NCBI GenBank assembly: GCA_029961685.1
Contig: JARWKL010000009.1
Location: forward strand, 8,523,758-8,587,757
DNA: 64,000 nucleotides
Source: Aristolochia californica
Taxonomy: Eukaryota > Streptophyta > Magnoliopsida > Piperales > Aristolochiaceae
Direction of reading: 5' to 3'
The translations under genes were made by a program, and so were the position numbers. The notes below the pieces were generated by a model, which was not told the DNA's origin, did not search any database, and saw only the letters and a program-made list of their open reading frames with translations. This document shows positions 10,759 through 20,527 of the stretch, piece after piece. The first letter of the stretch is position 1; every line of letters starts with the position of its first letter.

Positions 10759-11092
10759 CATTTGGATATGTGGGCCTTCCTTGATTAAAATTTTAATAGT
10801 ATAAAAGTAAGCATTTGTTTAATTATTATATTTAATTAATTAACTAATATTAATTTAATTTTCTAAAAGTCAAATATATAAAAATATTTTATTAATAAAT
10901 AATCTCTTTATACTTTACACCGCACTTTCCATTGTGCATACCAACACAAACAAGTACTATACACTCCACTTTACATAGTGCACACTAACACAAACAAGTA
11001 CTTTATATTGCATTTTTCAATGCGCACACTACCACAAACAAGTAATTAACTGTCACTTTCACTAGGTAAAGTACTTTCACTTTCCCCTGCAC
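10759..11092. other. AT-rich arm-like module, no gene
   Basis: This segment repeats phrases from the inverted arms: 'ataaaagtaagcatttgtt', 'ttccattgtgcata', and 'gcacactaacacaaacaagtac' in three tandem variants, ending in 'cactttcact'. It abuts the decayed coiled-coil gene. It looks like one end of the AT-rich element family seen in the arms. Confidence 0.6.
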
Positions 11093-12757
11093 TTACAATT
11101 CGTAACTTCTGCGTTCTGAGATAACTTCTTCACATTCAGCAAGTTTATGAGTGAGGAGAGAGTTCTCAGCTGTGGTACTCTGTAATTTTGCTTCCAGAAC
11201 ATGATTTAATGACTTCAAATCATTGCATCTAGATATGCACTCAACTTCAGAGTCCCTCAATACCTCAATCTCATGCAACGCAGATTGAAGTTTAAGAATC
11301 AAAAATCCTCTAGAATCGTCTTCATGCTTTAACTGCTGCTCAAGGCTATCTATATCTTTTGTTTCAGAAGTTTAATCTTACCATTGATTTCATCCAAAGC
11401 CCCTTCTAAAATATCTGAAGACACTCCCAAAATGTACATTTTGTACATACACCACAGAATGTTCAGCTTTCTGCTCCACCAAGAGTTCTTCATGTGATGG
11501 GAATGATCTACCGATTAGCTTTTTAACAGGCTCTTCATTCCAAAGTTTGTCTTTTGGTTCAACTACATCTAACTTTTGACAATGCAATCTAGACTTTAGA
11601 ATGTCCTCTGGATGGGTCAATGCACCATCAACATTTGAGGATAATAAGCCTTTAATCAGCTCCGTAGAGTCTGATTTGAATCTTACTATTGAATTTACCT
11701 ACTTTAAAAGTGAACTAAGCATGAAACACCATCCCAGAAAAGATTAAATATGAAAAAAATGAAGTGAAATAAAATTTCAAAAACCAACAGTAAGACCTGA
11801 AGAATTTAGTGTGTCATTTCAATGGAATTTTCACCAGTAGCCTATTAGATGGATCAAAACATTGACCTGAAAGTGAATTTTATAAACCAGTTTCAAAGAC
11901 AATGTTAACTGTGTCATAGTAATGAAAAATAAGAAATGACCATGCAATTAGCAGAGTACTTGATAATAGAGAAAGATATAAATTCACACACATGCAACAT
12001 GCAACCTTAATAGAAACCACAATGACAAACATCACGATATAACAACATAATGAAGTATTATTCAACTTTTATTTCCTGTAAGAATAGAGCAAGTAAATCA
12101 GAAGGGTCAGGCATCCCGTTGAAACAATGAAAAGGCAACAAGCAAGAAGACATCTATGGCTACCTGAAATCTTTCTCCATGTAGGCAACATATTTTCAGG
12201 AATATTCATTTGCAAAACAAAGTAATATTTTTCCAAAATTTTTAAAATCTTTTTAAGTTTTCCTAAATTTTACAGTAAATCTTTACGAAACTTCATGCAC
12301 ACAGCAGATACGTTTCAATAAAAAAAATTTATTGTGCAAGTCAGTAATAGATAATACATACACTTCCAAAAGTTACAGTAAACATTTACTCAATTAAATG
12401 GGACATTTGCAAATCCTTGGCTATATCATGGTCGCATGTTTCTAAATGGCTAATGGAATTGTTGTAGCTAGGGATCCTCGAGGAACACTTATTGTCAGGT
12501 GATATCTCAATGAATTCTACCTTCTCATGGTCTAAAAAAAAAACAAACATAAATTCGTATATTGCCAGAAATAAAAGGTTCAAATGAAAATCTTATAGAA
12601 TCTTTCCAAATAAGTTGGTTAAATTTCAGTCACATCAATTATACCTTTAGTTTACTGTAAAATAGAATTTAATTATTTAAATCATCAACTAAAGTGTATA
12701 TATGTGTGTGTGTGTGGGGGGGGGGGGGGGGTGTGCATGGGTGCTCGTGTGTGTGTA
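11093..12757 (-). pseudogene. NT-C2/coiled-coil protein gene, 3' exons (decayed)
   Basis: On the - strand, 11,093-11,302 encodes a heptad-rich coiled coil (for example CNDLKSLNHVLEAKLQ and LTHKLAECEEVISERRSYE). It matches the C-terminal coiled-coil part of the plant EEIG1/EHBP1 N-terminal (NT-C2) domain proteins as I remember that family. A second exon-like block at 11,400-11,700 starts after a plausible acceptor (upstream 'tttaaag', 'cag' in unit 2) and encodes STELIK..SNVDGALTHPEDILKSRL; a frameshift lies near 11,440, after which GALDEINGKIKLLKQK is readable. A third block at 12,390-12,530 reads EFIEISPDNK. Intervening sequence is intron-like. Together with the NT-C2 exons at 18,340-18,790 this is one - strand gene split by the gypsy insertion. 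Full members are about 1,000 residues; most exons are missing. Confidence 0.6.
12697..12757 (+). repeat. (GT)n microsatellite with poly-G run
   Basis: A 'gtgtgtgtgt' run is followed by 16 G (12,716-12,731) and more 'gtgt'. The gypsy element inserted at its right end, using GTGTA as target. In unit 2 (42,218-42,303) the G run is 21 and the GT run longer. Confidence 0.85.
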
Positions 12758-13131
12758 TGTTGCAGTCCCGGATCTAACACAGTGATTCGTAGGGAAGAAG
12801 ATGATAAGAGAAGAATCAAGCCAAAGGGAAGCTTTGAAACCCTAGGTTCGTCAAGGAGAACGCACACCCCTAAGTTTGTTTAGGAGAACTCAAAACCCTA
12901 TTTACACTAAAATCAGGCTTGGCTTTTCTAATTCCTTTCACCCCTTAAGTAGGGTTTATGCTAACAAGGGTTCAAGATAAAGAATTACAATAATACCCCT
13001 ACGGCATACTAACTCATCTATTGAAATAAAAATGAAGTAAAAGTAAATAGAAAGAAAAACAATTAACTTAATACTAGATGACTCAGCCACTACGCCTCTG
13101 CATGACTCGGCCTGCTATTGAGTTCATACCA
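12758..13131 (-). repeat. 3' LTR of the gypsy element
   Basis: This 374-bp LTR is a direct repeat of 17,081-17,454. It differs at the terminal base pairs (ATACCA against ATAACA), and many substitutions separate the two LTRs, so the insertion is not recent. Confidence 0.85.
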
Positions 13132-13263
13132 TCACTCCCCCCGTAGAGAAAGAGCTTCCTCAAGCTTGAAGGTAGGGTATGCGTGCCGAAACGTCTCCAC
13201 ATCTTCCCATGTAACATTTGTGGCATCTGTGTCAACCCATTGGGCGACACAAGCCGTGTAAGC
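13132..13263 (-). pseudogene. Ty3/gypsy pol C-terminus (chromodomain tail)
   Basis: The - strand reads QWVDTDATNVTWEDVETF, then HAYPTFKLEEALSLRGE and a stop whose last base is at 13,132, one base from the 3' LTR. The TWEDVETF..PTFKLE pattern is the conserved end of chromovirus polyproteins, where a chromodomain follows integrase and directs insertion into heterochromatin. Upstream, only degenerate sequence remains (to about 13,430), partly readable as a chromodomain start. Protease, reverse transcriptase, RNase H and the integrase core are absent. Confidence 0.8.
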
Positions 13264-13690
13264 GCTCCAATGTAACACCTCGAACGGAGAGATTGCGGTA
13301 TCCGAAATCCACCACTGGTTTCCCCCGTTGACAGAATGTTCCTCCAGAAAATTGTTTTTTTGGGTGAGAATCCAACACTTCCAGCATTACTCGCTGCAGC
13401 AACCCACCACATGGTCAAGCAACCAAACAATAGTCTAAACTATCACCTGCTCCAATTTGGCAAGACCATGACTGGCCAACAAGATGTTCCACCATAATCT
13501 TCGGAAACCCATGTGAGAATGAACCCACTAATGCGAAAAGTTAACAAAATAGGGAACTAAAATGTATTGACTTGTTGTCTGCCCAATTTCTGTCAGTGTA
13601 ACATCTCTTTTTTTTGGCATAAACTACTGTCCTTGGATCACTCTACATATCCTTGTGAAATCCACACGCAGCCGCAATAGTACTGGTTAA

Positions 13691-13777
13691 GGCTCTGACT
13701 AATTCTGTGTAAATAAGTCCAATTCCTGGGACACAAGCAACTCCAAGGCTTGGACCCAGATCAGGTTCAATTGGCAC
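13691..13777 (-). pseudogene. HAK/KUP potassium transporter fragment
   Basis: The - strand encodes GPSLGVACVPGIGLIYTELV, which matches the conserved GPSLGIVRVPGIGLIYTELV segment of plant HAK/KUP/KT K+ transporters (cytoplasmic/membrane core after the central helices). Unit 2 (43,241-43,325) preserves the family Arg as GIARVPRIGLIYTELV. The fragment is about 28 codons and ends in a stop shortly after (HKDM*). No other part of the transporter is recognised; the neighbouring block 13,800-13,950 (AEVLIEICARLLVAYL) is unassigned. Confidence 0.75.
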
Positions 13778-13975
13778 TTAAAATAGTTGGCCTGAAAACA
13801 TTTGCATCTATTTTCCACTTCCTGTATTGTTTATCCCATAATAGAGAGCAGCAACATAAGCCTCACATGCATATTCATGCAAGTAAGCCACCAATAGCCG
13901 TGCACAAATTTCAATGAGAACCTCAGCTTCTGTATAGTGCGAATGGGGGCAGTTAAAATCTCTCTTGATGTAAGC

Positions 13976-14220
13976 CTACAAGAGTTTCCCTTGATGTAAT
14001 GCACCCAGATTCGCGCTAGCTGTGAGTAAACCCACTACAGTAAATTGATCTAGAATTGATGGTATGTGCATCACTGGTTTGTAGGCAACAGTAAAAACCG
14101 TGGATGATATGCTGGGACAGCACCCAGTCTGGCCAGTGTAATCCTCTATCACTTTGGTTGCTGCTGCAGGGTACCCACTGTGGCCAAGTAGGTCAACCAC
14201 GCAAGCTACATGATCTTCCT
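13976..14220 (-). pseudogene. PLS-type PPR protein fragment (3' part)
   Basis: The - strand reads HVACVVDLLGHSGYPAAA, close to the VDLLGRSGYL signature of the E/E+ end of plant PLS-class pentatricopeptide proteins. It then reads VGLLTASANLGALHQGK, which matches the common PPR phrase VLTACANLGALEQGK. The two phrases are in an order unlike a normal PPR protein, so the fragment is rearranged. PPR proteins of this class act in organelle RNA editing. A matching PLS fragment lies at 15,827-16,097 in the same element and may come from the same donor gene. Confidence 0.6.
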
Positions 14221-14224
14221 CCCC

Positions 14225-14626
14225 CTGAGTCCATAGGTGTCAAGCGCAAGCCTGGTTGTAATTGTGCTAAACATTCCCAAAACTGCCACAAAAAGTCTAT
14301 ATATGGCAGCAAGACAGAAACCTAAGTAGAATTATGAAAAACTTGTAACCCAGTATGAGGCCACAAATCATATTTTTTGTTGCCCCTGTTCTGCAAGAAG
14401 CAACAACATCCTGCACAGGACTGTAAGCATTGCTAGTGTAATACTCCATTGTGTATCCAATAATGAGTCCAACCCACAATTCAATAGCAACACAGAAGAA
14501 GTGCCAATTCTTAACTGGTTTCGCAACTCCAAAGTCATAGAGGGTGAAATTGGATGGCAGAGCAATGTAGCTGACAATTGCAATCCAAACAGTCATAAAA
14601 ATGGTGGAGATTAGAAGTTGCCGCTT
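14225..14626 (-). pseudogene. Vacuolar H+-pyrophosphatase (V-PPase) fragment
   Basis: Residues 127-220 of the 234-codon open frame at 14,297-15,001 match a membrane segment of type I plant V-PPases: [49 protein letters not shown] and [10 protein letters not shown]. Just beyond the frame, 14,225-14,300 reads VAVLGMFSTITTRLALDTYG, the next conserved V-PPase segment, so two adjacent exons or a processed stretch were captured. The intact enzyme is about 765 residues with 16 membrane helices and pumps protons into the vacuole; the PPi-binding motifs are absent here. Confidence 0.88.
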
Positions 14627-15001
14627 CAATGAAGGTTCATAGCCAAAGAGGAGCATTTCATCAAATGTGTGAATTGCACGCTCCATTAGATCTGCTTTAG
14701 CAAAGGCACTAATCAATGATGACCAGGTGACAACATTAGGACTAACACCATTTGAGACCATCTCTTTTGTTATTTTCCATGCCAATTGCCACATTTTGGC
14801 ATCTACAAAAACCTTTATAATTGTGTTGTAGGTGGTGAGATGTAATCTGCAAGCCCCAACTGATGCCATATGTCTTACTTTCTCGTAAATATCTTGTGCC
14901 CTCTCTACACTCCCAGCCAGACAATAGACATTTAGGAGTATGGTATATGTCACCTGATCAGCAAGGACATGTAATATTTTCTTTCGCTTGTAGATATGCA
15001 T
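14297..15001 (-). CDS. In-frame PPR/V-PPase fusion ORF, 234 codons
   Basis: This is the longest open frame in the gypsy element. It joins PPR repeats (residues 1-124) to a V-PPase membrane segment (127-220) without a stop, so transcription from the element's 5' LTR would give a chimeric mRNA. The ATG at 15,001 is only the first available; a second frame ends just upstream at 15,011. The join lies near residue 125 ([11 protein letters not shown]). The unit 2 copy has lost the full frame through a nonsense codon but keeps the V-PPase half (45,476-45,943). I have no evidence that it is translated; it may be a chance open frame across captured fragments. Confidence 0.4.
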   Translation of the reverse strand: MHIYKRKKILHVLADQVTYTILLNVYCLAGSVERAQDIYEKVRHMASVGACRLHLTTYNTIIKVFVDAKMWQLAWKITKEMVSNGVSPNVVTWSSLISAFAKADLMERAIHTFDEMLLFGYEPSLKRQLLISTIFMTVWIAIVSYIALPSNFTLYDFGVAKPVKNWHFFCVAIELWVGLIIGYTMEYYTSNAYSPVQDVVASCRTGATKNMICGLILGYKFFIILLRFLSCCHI

Positions 15002-15180
15002 TGTATAGGTCTAATGGTGGCCATTCACATTCATGAGGCTTATTGCCATATTTGGGTCACACTTCCGAACACACATTTTTATCACGTCGGGTGACTCAAT
15101 AAATTTTTTAACAAAGATTCTATACCTGATTATGTGCTCACTAACAACAATATAATTCTTCAGTTGAAGTATTTTCTCTA
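14630..15180 (-). pseudogene. P-class PPR protein fragment (At5g02830-like)
   Basis: Residues 1-124 of the open frame 14,297-15,001 form about three PPR repeats ([59 protein letters not shown]). The sequence resembles Arabidopsis At5g02830, a chloroplast PPR protein, as I recall it. The upstream frame's C-terminus (15,011-15,180) carries DVIKMCVRKCDPNMAI and SLMNVNGH, which precede those repeats in the same family, with intron-sized sequence missing. The capture therefore looks partly spliced or deleted. In unit 2 the frame is split by a TAA at about 45,954. Confidence 0.75.
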
Positions 15181-15490
15181 TCCGCTGACCAATATAGTTT
15201 AGGTCTGATTTGACAGCAACAACGTCGCTATAATTCTTCTGAGATGACTCACGAAGACCAATTACTGCTCTCTGGCGAATTGCTGTAGCAGCAGCTGATA
15301 AATTGGCATTCATTGCCTCGGCAAGTGGAAGCCTTCCTATTGATATAGAGTGCAAAATTGCCGCAGCACCTCCCCTATCAATTTGCATGATTTCAACCAT
15401 GCTCCCAGCTCCTGTCTTAATACCTCTTAGCATTTCAACATATATCTGGCAAGCACCAAGAGCTTTCCAGAACAGTGTATGCACTTCAGT

Positions 15491-15673
15491 TATACTAATC
15501 CCTCCAAGCTCCTTCAAGTATCTACTTCCTTGAGACACACATCCAGCCACTACAAGGGACATACCATCCTTTTTGCATTTTGAATTTAAAGTTTCCTTGG
15601 CTGATGGACTAGGAGATTTCACAGTACACGTATTAGTGAACCAAGGATTTGCCTCCTCTGGATTATCACGCAT
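15491..15673 (-). pseudogene. CDKAL1-like tRNA methylthiotransferase fragment
   Basis: The first 61 codons of the frame 15,011-15,673 read NPWFTNTCTVKSPS and MSLVVAGCVSQGSRYLKEL, matching the N-terminal MTTase domain of eukaryotic CDKAL1 (t6A37 methylthiotransferase). The Cys of NTCTVK and of AGC are among the residues that bind the auxiliary iron-sulfur cluster. The radical-SAM CxxxCxxC motif and TRAM domain are absent. The next 100 codons (ACQIYVEMLRGIK to NYSDVVAVKSDL) are open but I do not recognise them. Unit 2 has the same 220-codon frame at 46,193-46,855 with about a dozen replacements. Confidence 0.8.
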
Positions 15674-15826
15674 TACATATCCGAATGCTCAAAGCTGACC
15701 AGCCATAAATTCACTGTCACTCTAATTATGGAAACACCCAAAAGTTTTCCTGTATATGCACTGTGTTCCCAGCATTTTTAGGGAAGAAGATACAGGTGCG
15801 CCATTGATTTTATGGGCTCTTTGATT

Positions 15827-16097
15827 TTATGGTTTCATCCCCACGGCCACTAATGACATATAGAGGCTAGGTGGCGGTCCACCAACTACAACGTCTTGTT
15901 TCGGCATTAAGTCGAATAGCTCCCTGGTAGACGCCATAGCCCCACACTTTGCATAACGGTACACCATATAATTCCAAGAAACCAGACCTGGTGGAATAAT
16001 TTCGTAGAACAGTGTTCGAGTGGACACTACATCTTCTCAGGCTGAATACATGTGAACCAAAGGATTTGTTCCACAAACGACCTCTGAAGGTTCGCAA
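15827..16097 (-). pseudogene. PLS-type PPR protein fragment (5' part)
   Basis: The - strand reads GTNPLVHMYSACGDVVS, LVSWNYMVYRYAKCG and LFDLMPKQDVV, three consecutive PLS-class PPR phrases (MYxxCG, VSWNxMIxxYxKCG, LFDxMPxRDVV). A frame change lies near 16,035 between the first and second phrases. It could be the front of the same gene as 13,976-14,220. Confidence 0.75.
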
Positions 16098-16789
16098 GAA
16101 TTAGTTGTAAGCACCAACGGTGATGAAGTAGTTGATCTTCTCAATGAGGTTCCTTCAAAGATTGGCCACAGCCTGCACAGAAACAAGACCACAACCAGGA
16201 TAGTAAGGCAGAGACGGCACACCAGAATCCACTGTGACGCCATTTCTCTGGTAGCCCATTTTCTGGCTAGTGTTTACCATTGTAACGAACAACATGTGGG
16301 AAACAAATTGAGATAAGGGGAGACAATTGTTTAATTTTACTGCATGAATTCTCTTTTTCGGCCAAGGCAACAATTTCCACTGTGAAATCAAAGATTTTGG
16401 GTTTTTGGTCTTTCTTGTTCGCATCTGCGAGCACGACCTGTTGATTTGTCAACGAGATCTTCCCCGCGCCGTCGTTGCCGAGAAGAATGACCTTAGGAAA
16501 TTTTTATCGACGGCGAACAACAGCCACTATGTTGACGAAGGAGGTATCTGGCCAAACTTTATCATTGAGCCTCTAGGCTCGGAAATTTCCAGTCTCCTTG
16601 ACTTCGGATTTCTAGAGGCTGGGCTTCAGTTTAGGTTGCCGAGTATAGAGGAGCTCGACAAAAACTTACTAACCCAAATCGGGTTGTTCCGAAGAAATTT
16701 GAGGTCGATCGACTTCGGAACAGCCAAAATTATTTGCCGAGACAAAGGTTGCCCCGTCTTCTTCTAGAATGGAGACTTTTCAATGGAAG
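16098..16789. other. Unassigned interior of the gypsy element
   Basis: There are open stretches on both strands (for example 16,405-16,767 on + and 16,155-16,452 on -). None resembles a retroelement or host protein I know. The segment is conserved in unit 2 (47,300-47,960) with scattered indels. Confidence 0.4.
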
Positions 16790-17065
16790 ACGGACGTATA
16801 TCATCAGGCATTGCTGCTATACACATTTCTATTTTGAGTCTATCGAGTTGCTGGTTGATTCTTTTCATTCATGCCTCAGCTTATGCCTACATTGCTGCCC
16901 TTCGTACCTCCTTTTCAAGTCTGTCGATTTGGAGTCAAAGAGTTGGGATTTGTTCCATCAGCTGTCTGATATAAGCAAACCTCACCTCATTTTTTACCCA
17001 TACATTCTGCACTCTAACAACCAAATCTCTTAACTCGTCAATGCTGGAATACCCCATGTTACCCT
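16790..17065 (-). pseudogene. Degenerate gypsy gag start
   Basis: Close behind the primer site, the - strand reads MGYSSIDELRDLVVRVQNVW, then RFAYIRQLMEQIPTL, a stop, LQIDRLEKEVRRA, two stops, and RINQQLDRLKIEM. The helical, charged start and its position match the beginning of gag. At least three stops interrupt it. The unit 2 copy is at about 48,000-48,270. Confidence 0.55.
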
Positions 17066-17080
17066 GCTCTAATACCCAGT

Positions 17081-17454
17081 TGTTATTGTCCCGGATCTAA
17101 CACAGTGATTCATAGGGAAGAAGAAGAGAAGAGAAGAATCAAGTCGAAAGGAAGCTTGAAAACCCTAGGTTCATTAAGGTGAACGCACACCCCTGAGCTC
17201 CTTTAGGAGAACTCAAAACCCTGGTTATACTAAAATCAGACTTGTCTTTTCTCATTCCTTTCACCCCTTAAGTAGGGTTTACGCTAACAAGGGTTCAAGA
17301 GAAAGAATTACAATAATGCTCCTATGGCATACTAACTCATCAATTAAAATAAAAATGAAGTAAAAGTAAATAGAAAGAAAAATAATTAACTTAATAATAA
17401 AAGACTCAACCATTGTGCCTTTGCATTACTCGGCCTGCTATTGAGTTCATAACA
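17081..17454 (-). repeat. 5' LTR of the gypsy element
   Basis: This 374-bp LTR is followed on its right by the target duplication GTGTA and on its left by the primer-binding site at about 17,062-17,080. On the - strand it runs from TGTTATGAACTC to GACAATAACA. Confidence 0.85.
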
Positions 17455-17459
17455 GTGTA

Positions 17460-18330
17460 TATGAACAATATGCATATATGCATGTTAGTAATTTGATTCA
17501 TTCCATTTCCAGTAAGTTCCTAAATATGTTTCTCATTGTTTGTTTAATGTACGTTTAAACTCTAGCAAGAAATGACAATTCTAAACCTTGTCAATTTGAT
17601 CATTTGCCGCCTCTGCAAAAGATGACACTTTTTTGGCAGATTTATCATGAACGCTTGGACCAGTGGGCATCTAAAATCTCCTCTCTCTGACATCTCATTG
17701 TTGTTCAAACTCTCTATGACAATCCAATGAAAATTTAGACCAACTAACGATTTCAAAAATAATTAAAACTCAAAACTTCTAGAAAATCGAGACGAAGCCA
17801 CAAGAAGATGATAGGAAAACCCCAAAGATCGATGCAACAAAACTTCTCTCCACATCAAATCACTTAGCTCTGGGAAAACATGCTTCACTTAGATGAATCA
17901 ATACCCTTATCCAACGTCTCAAACTATAGTGTTAATAATGAAGTCAATGCAAATTTGTAGGATCACTAAAGCAACAGCTGAAGCCAGTTTTAGATGTGAG
18001 AAGTTGGATTATAACCTGCCATATAGATAAAATTCACAACATTACCATTTTTTATACCTTTTGCATGACACAAGGCAAACACTATGAGAAGTACAAAACA
18101 CATGAGTTTGAAGTATTCACTTAATGAAGTTGAATCTAAGCAGGCCCAATTAGTAGCAAAAGATAGAATTTTTTTTTCTTTTCAGATCACCTACAGGTCT
18201 GATTTTCTTCTTTCCAAAATTCAAGAAGTTGTGAGTGCAGTTAGTAGTTTGGAAGAAAAAGAAGAAGATACTTGCAAGTTGCTGGTTACCAAGGCATGAA
18301 AAAACGATCATCATCAACAACACACAAAGG
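17460..18330. other. Intron-like sequence of the decayed coiled-coil gene
   Basis: AT-rich sequence with no recognisable exon. Short frames such as 17,562-17,756 (-) and 18,084-18,299 (+) are conserved in unit 2 but show no known domain. Confidence 0.4.
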
Positions 18331-18339
18331 AAACTAATC

Positions 18340-18790
18340 CAACACAAGAATTGCCACCCCCCGAAGAGGAAGTGCAGTAGATAAAGGTTTTGATGCGTCT
18401 GCAAGTCCGCCAGATTTATGGTGGCCTCACCAAGTATGCTGGAACGAGATGATCTTTGACAAAACAGAAGAATATCCCTTCTAAATGTCTACTGAAGATA
18501 AAGAACTCAAAATTAGTTTAACACAATAACAAAATAATAGGCTTCTATAAGAAAAGAAAGAGATGAGATACAGGGTCCAAGTGAGTGAGAGAGAGAGAAG
18601 TTCAAAAGAACGACAGATACCATTGCAACCACAAGGTTGTAGAGCTTCTCCTCAAACATTTTAGTTTTAGCATCTTGGAATAGTATTGCAGTCTCATAGA
18701 TAGGATCCGACCATTTGCAGTTCTCATTCCCCACATTGGCTTTGGTTGTTTTTGTTTTTGTTGTCTTTCCCGTATCAACAAGAATAAAAA
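18340..18790 (-). pseudogene. NT-C2 domain exons of the coiled-coil gene
   Basis: Two exons on the - strand match the plant NT-C2 (EEIG1/EHBP1 N-terminal) domain. The upstream one (18,621-18,790) reads VDTGKTTKTKTTKANVGNEN then CKWSDPIYETAILFQDAKTK and EEKLYNLVVAM, ending at a GT donor. The next (about 18,340-18,454) begins after an AG acceptor with SSRSSILGEATINLAD. It is then shifted by one base, after which ADASKPLSTALPLRG is readable in another frame. The order and spacing fit real exons 1/2 and 3 of this family, whose N-terminal C2-like domain binds membranes or organelle surfaces. The frameshift and the loss of the ATG exon mark it as dead. The copy in unit 2 is 49,550-50,005. Confidence 0.8.
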
Positions 18791-19470
18791 AATAAAAAAT
18801 CTTTCAGATCATTATTAGGGCAATACAACTAGCAACCAAATGATAGGTCAATTCCACTCCACAAATCAGTGGTAGCTCTAGCTCAAGAAACTTGAAACAA
18901 TGCCAGATGAAAACTAAATGCTGAGATATCTATCCAAATAGCCATTTCAAGAGCAATGAAAAAGCCACATTCTGGAATGGAAATAAACTTAGCTCTAACA
19001 GAAGGTCATATTTAACAAAAGGCTTACTTGTGTAGCATGGAAATGTAGCCAAAAAACCACTTTTACTTTTACCTTTTTAAAGTTAGCTATCCTGGACATT
19101 ATGTCGAATCAACCAATCATAACTAGGAAAATATCAGCTTTCCCTGCAACATTAAATCAAAAACAAAACCACAATCTCTTCATCCATTCTAGAAACATAT
19201 GAGATAGATAACATAAACCAATAGAAATTGCAGCTCACTCACACAGAAAAATTACTTTCCTGGATAGTATTAGGCCTTTTCATTATTAAATTTGAAAATG
19301 CTTAAAATCAAAGAGCATCTTACGTAGAGAAGCAAAGAAAGGAACTGAAAATGAAACAAGAAGGCAAGTAAATATGAAATTCAACAAGGGCGTTTGAAAC
19401 TGACGTACTGATGGCAGCTGCTCTTTTCCGTTTTCAAAGTGAGAATCGACATTCAATAGAAATAGCAATT
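18791..19470. other. Non-coding sequence, probably first intron of the NT-C2 gene
   Basis: No exon is recognised. The sequence is conserved in unit 2 (50,006-50,560), where about 110 bp (19,130-19,245) are missing. Confidence 0.4.
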
Positions 19471-20527
19471 AAATATTTGCGTGAACAGTACAGAACGACG
19501 TCGGAAACGAGAGGTAAGCACCAGGCATTTTGACGCACATGCTCACGGGCCCAAGTCCTCCCACGAGCGGCATACCCTTGTCTTGTAAGAATTGGGGTTT
19601 GTGAGAGAGAAAAAGCCTATTTCCGACGCCGATGACCGAGCACGAGCGGCACCAGGCGGCTCGTCCACCAAAATTCCATCTATTATAAGGACTTTCTCTT
19701 CGGAAATCTCCACCAGTAACTTGTGCAATGGCGACGATCTTGACGGAGGAGTCACACCGTTTCGATGGCCGAAAGCGGGGAAAAAATGGAAGCTTCCTGC
19801 GATGGTACTCGACGGAAGTAGTGTATAGGGTCAGATTTTTCGCGGCGGAGGGTAACCTGACACGAGAGAAGCGGAGGTGTGCCTGGTCCACATCGAGAGT
19901 GTCCGGGGGGGGGGGGGGGGGGGGGTACCGGCGTCGTCTATTGATGAGGAAATTGTCTTCTCGCTAGGGGGGATTATTTTTTTCCTTCTAACTTAGGTCC
20001 TCTAGTTTCCACCATGGATGAGGAACAACGCGGAGGGAAAAGCTTCCAGCGGCGTCGGCAAGGAACTTTTTTCGGTGATAACGGTTGTGACGACTGAAGC
20101 GGTGACAACGGAAACAAATGTGAAGGCAGACTAGGGGGAAGAAATATAGTGGTGGCCACAAAATCAGTGGTGACGAAAAGGCAGAAGGCGGCCGGTGAGG
20201 CAATTGTCGACAGCGACAAAGGTGGCCACAACAACGGATGGGAGGGGGGAGGGGTTCAGCGGTGACGAGGGAGGAAGAATTTTCCCCCGTTGCTCTCTCT
20301 CCCCTCTCTCCCACTCGCTCCCTAGTCCCGACTCCCCCGAATCCCGCACCGCTTGTTAAATTAACGAGCTGGCTCATGAGTTTTCGAGCCAAACCTTGAT
20401 TCAGTCGAGCTCGGCTCGTTAATTTAAACAAACCGATCCCGGATCTCAAAATCGGCTCAAGATCCAGGTATACTGAATTAAACCGTGCCAGAATGGAGCC
20501 GAGCTCGAGCCGGCTTGGTTTGAAACC
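19471..20527. other. GC-rich unassigned segment with poly-G tract
   Basis: The segment is markedly GC-rich and CpG-rich compared with its surroundings, as in a plant 5' region or a captured first exon. It holds a run of 21 G at 19,905-19,925 (5-6 G in unit 2). It also contains a stretch of 'gagctcgagccgg'-type repeats at 20,350-20,520. The frames of 140 codons (19,469-19,891, -) and 181 codons (19,988-20,533, -) are not kept intact in unit 2 and resemble no protein I know. The unit 2 copy is 50,560-51,655. Confidence 0.45.

Larger units (their letters stand above)
12758..17454 (-). mobile_element. Ty3/gypsy chromovirus-like element carrying host gene fragments
   Basis: LTRs of 374 bp lie at 12,758-13,131 and 17,081-17,454 (+ strand TGTTGCAGTCCCGG / TGTTATTGTCCCGG to GAGTTCATAACA). 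The element is bounded by a perfect 5-bp target duplication GTGTA (12,753-12,757 and 17,455-17,459). On the - strand a primer site (TGGGTATTAGAGCAGGG) follows the right LTR, and a polypurine tract (CGGGGGGAGTGA) precedes the left LTR. Only the gag start (16,790-17,065) and the pol chromodomain tail (13,132-13,263) remain of retroviral-type coding sequence. Between them lie fragments of a HAK/KUP transporter, a PLS-type PPR protein, a vacuolar H+-pyrophosphatase, a second PPR protein and a CDKAL1-like tRNA methylthiotransferase. A sister copy is at 42,304-48,661. Confidence 0.88.
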
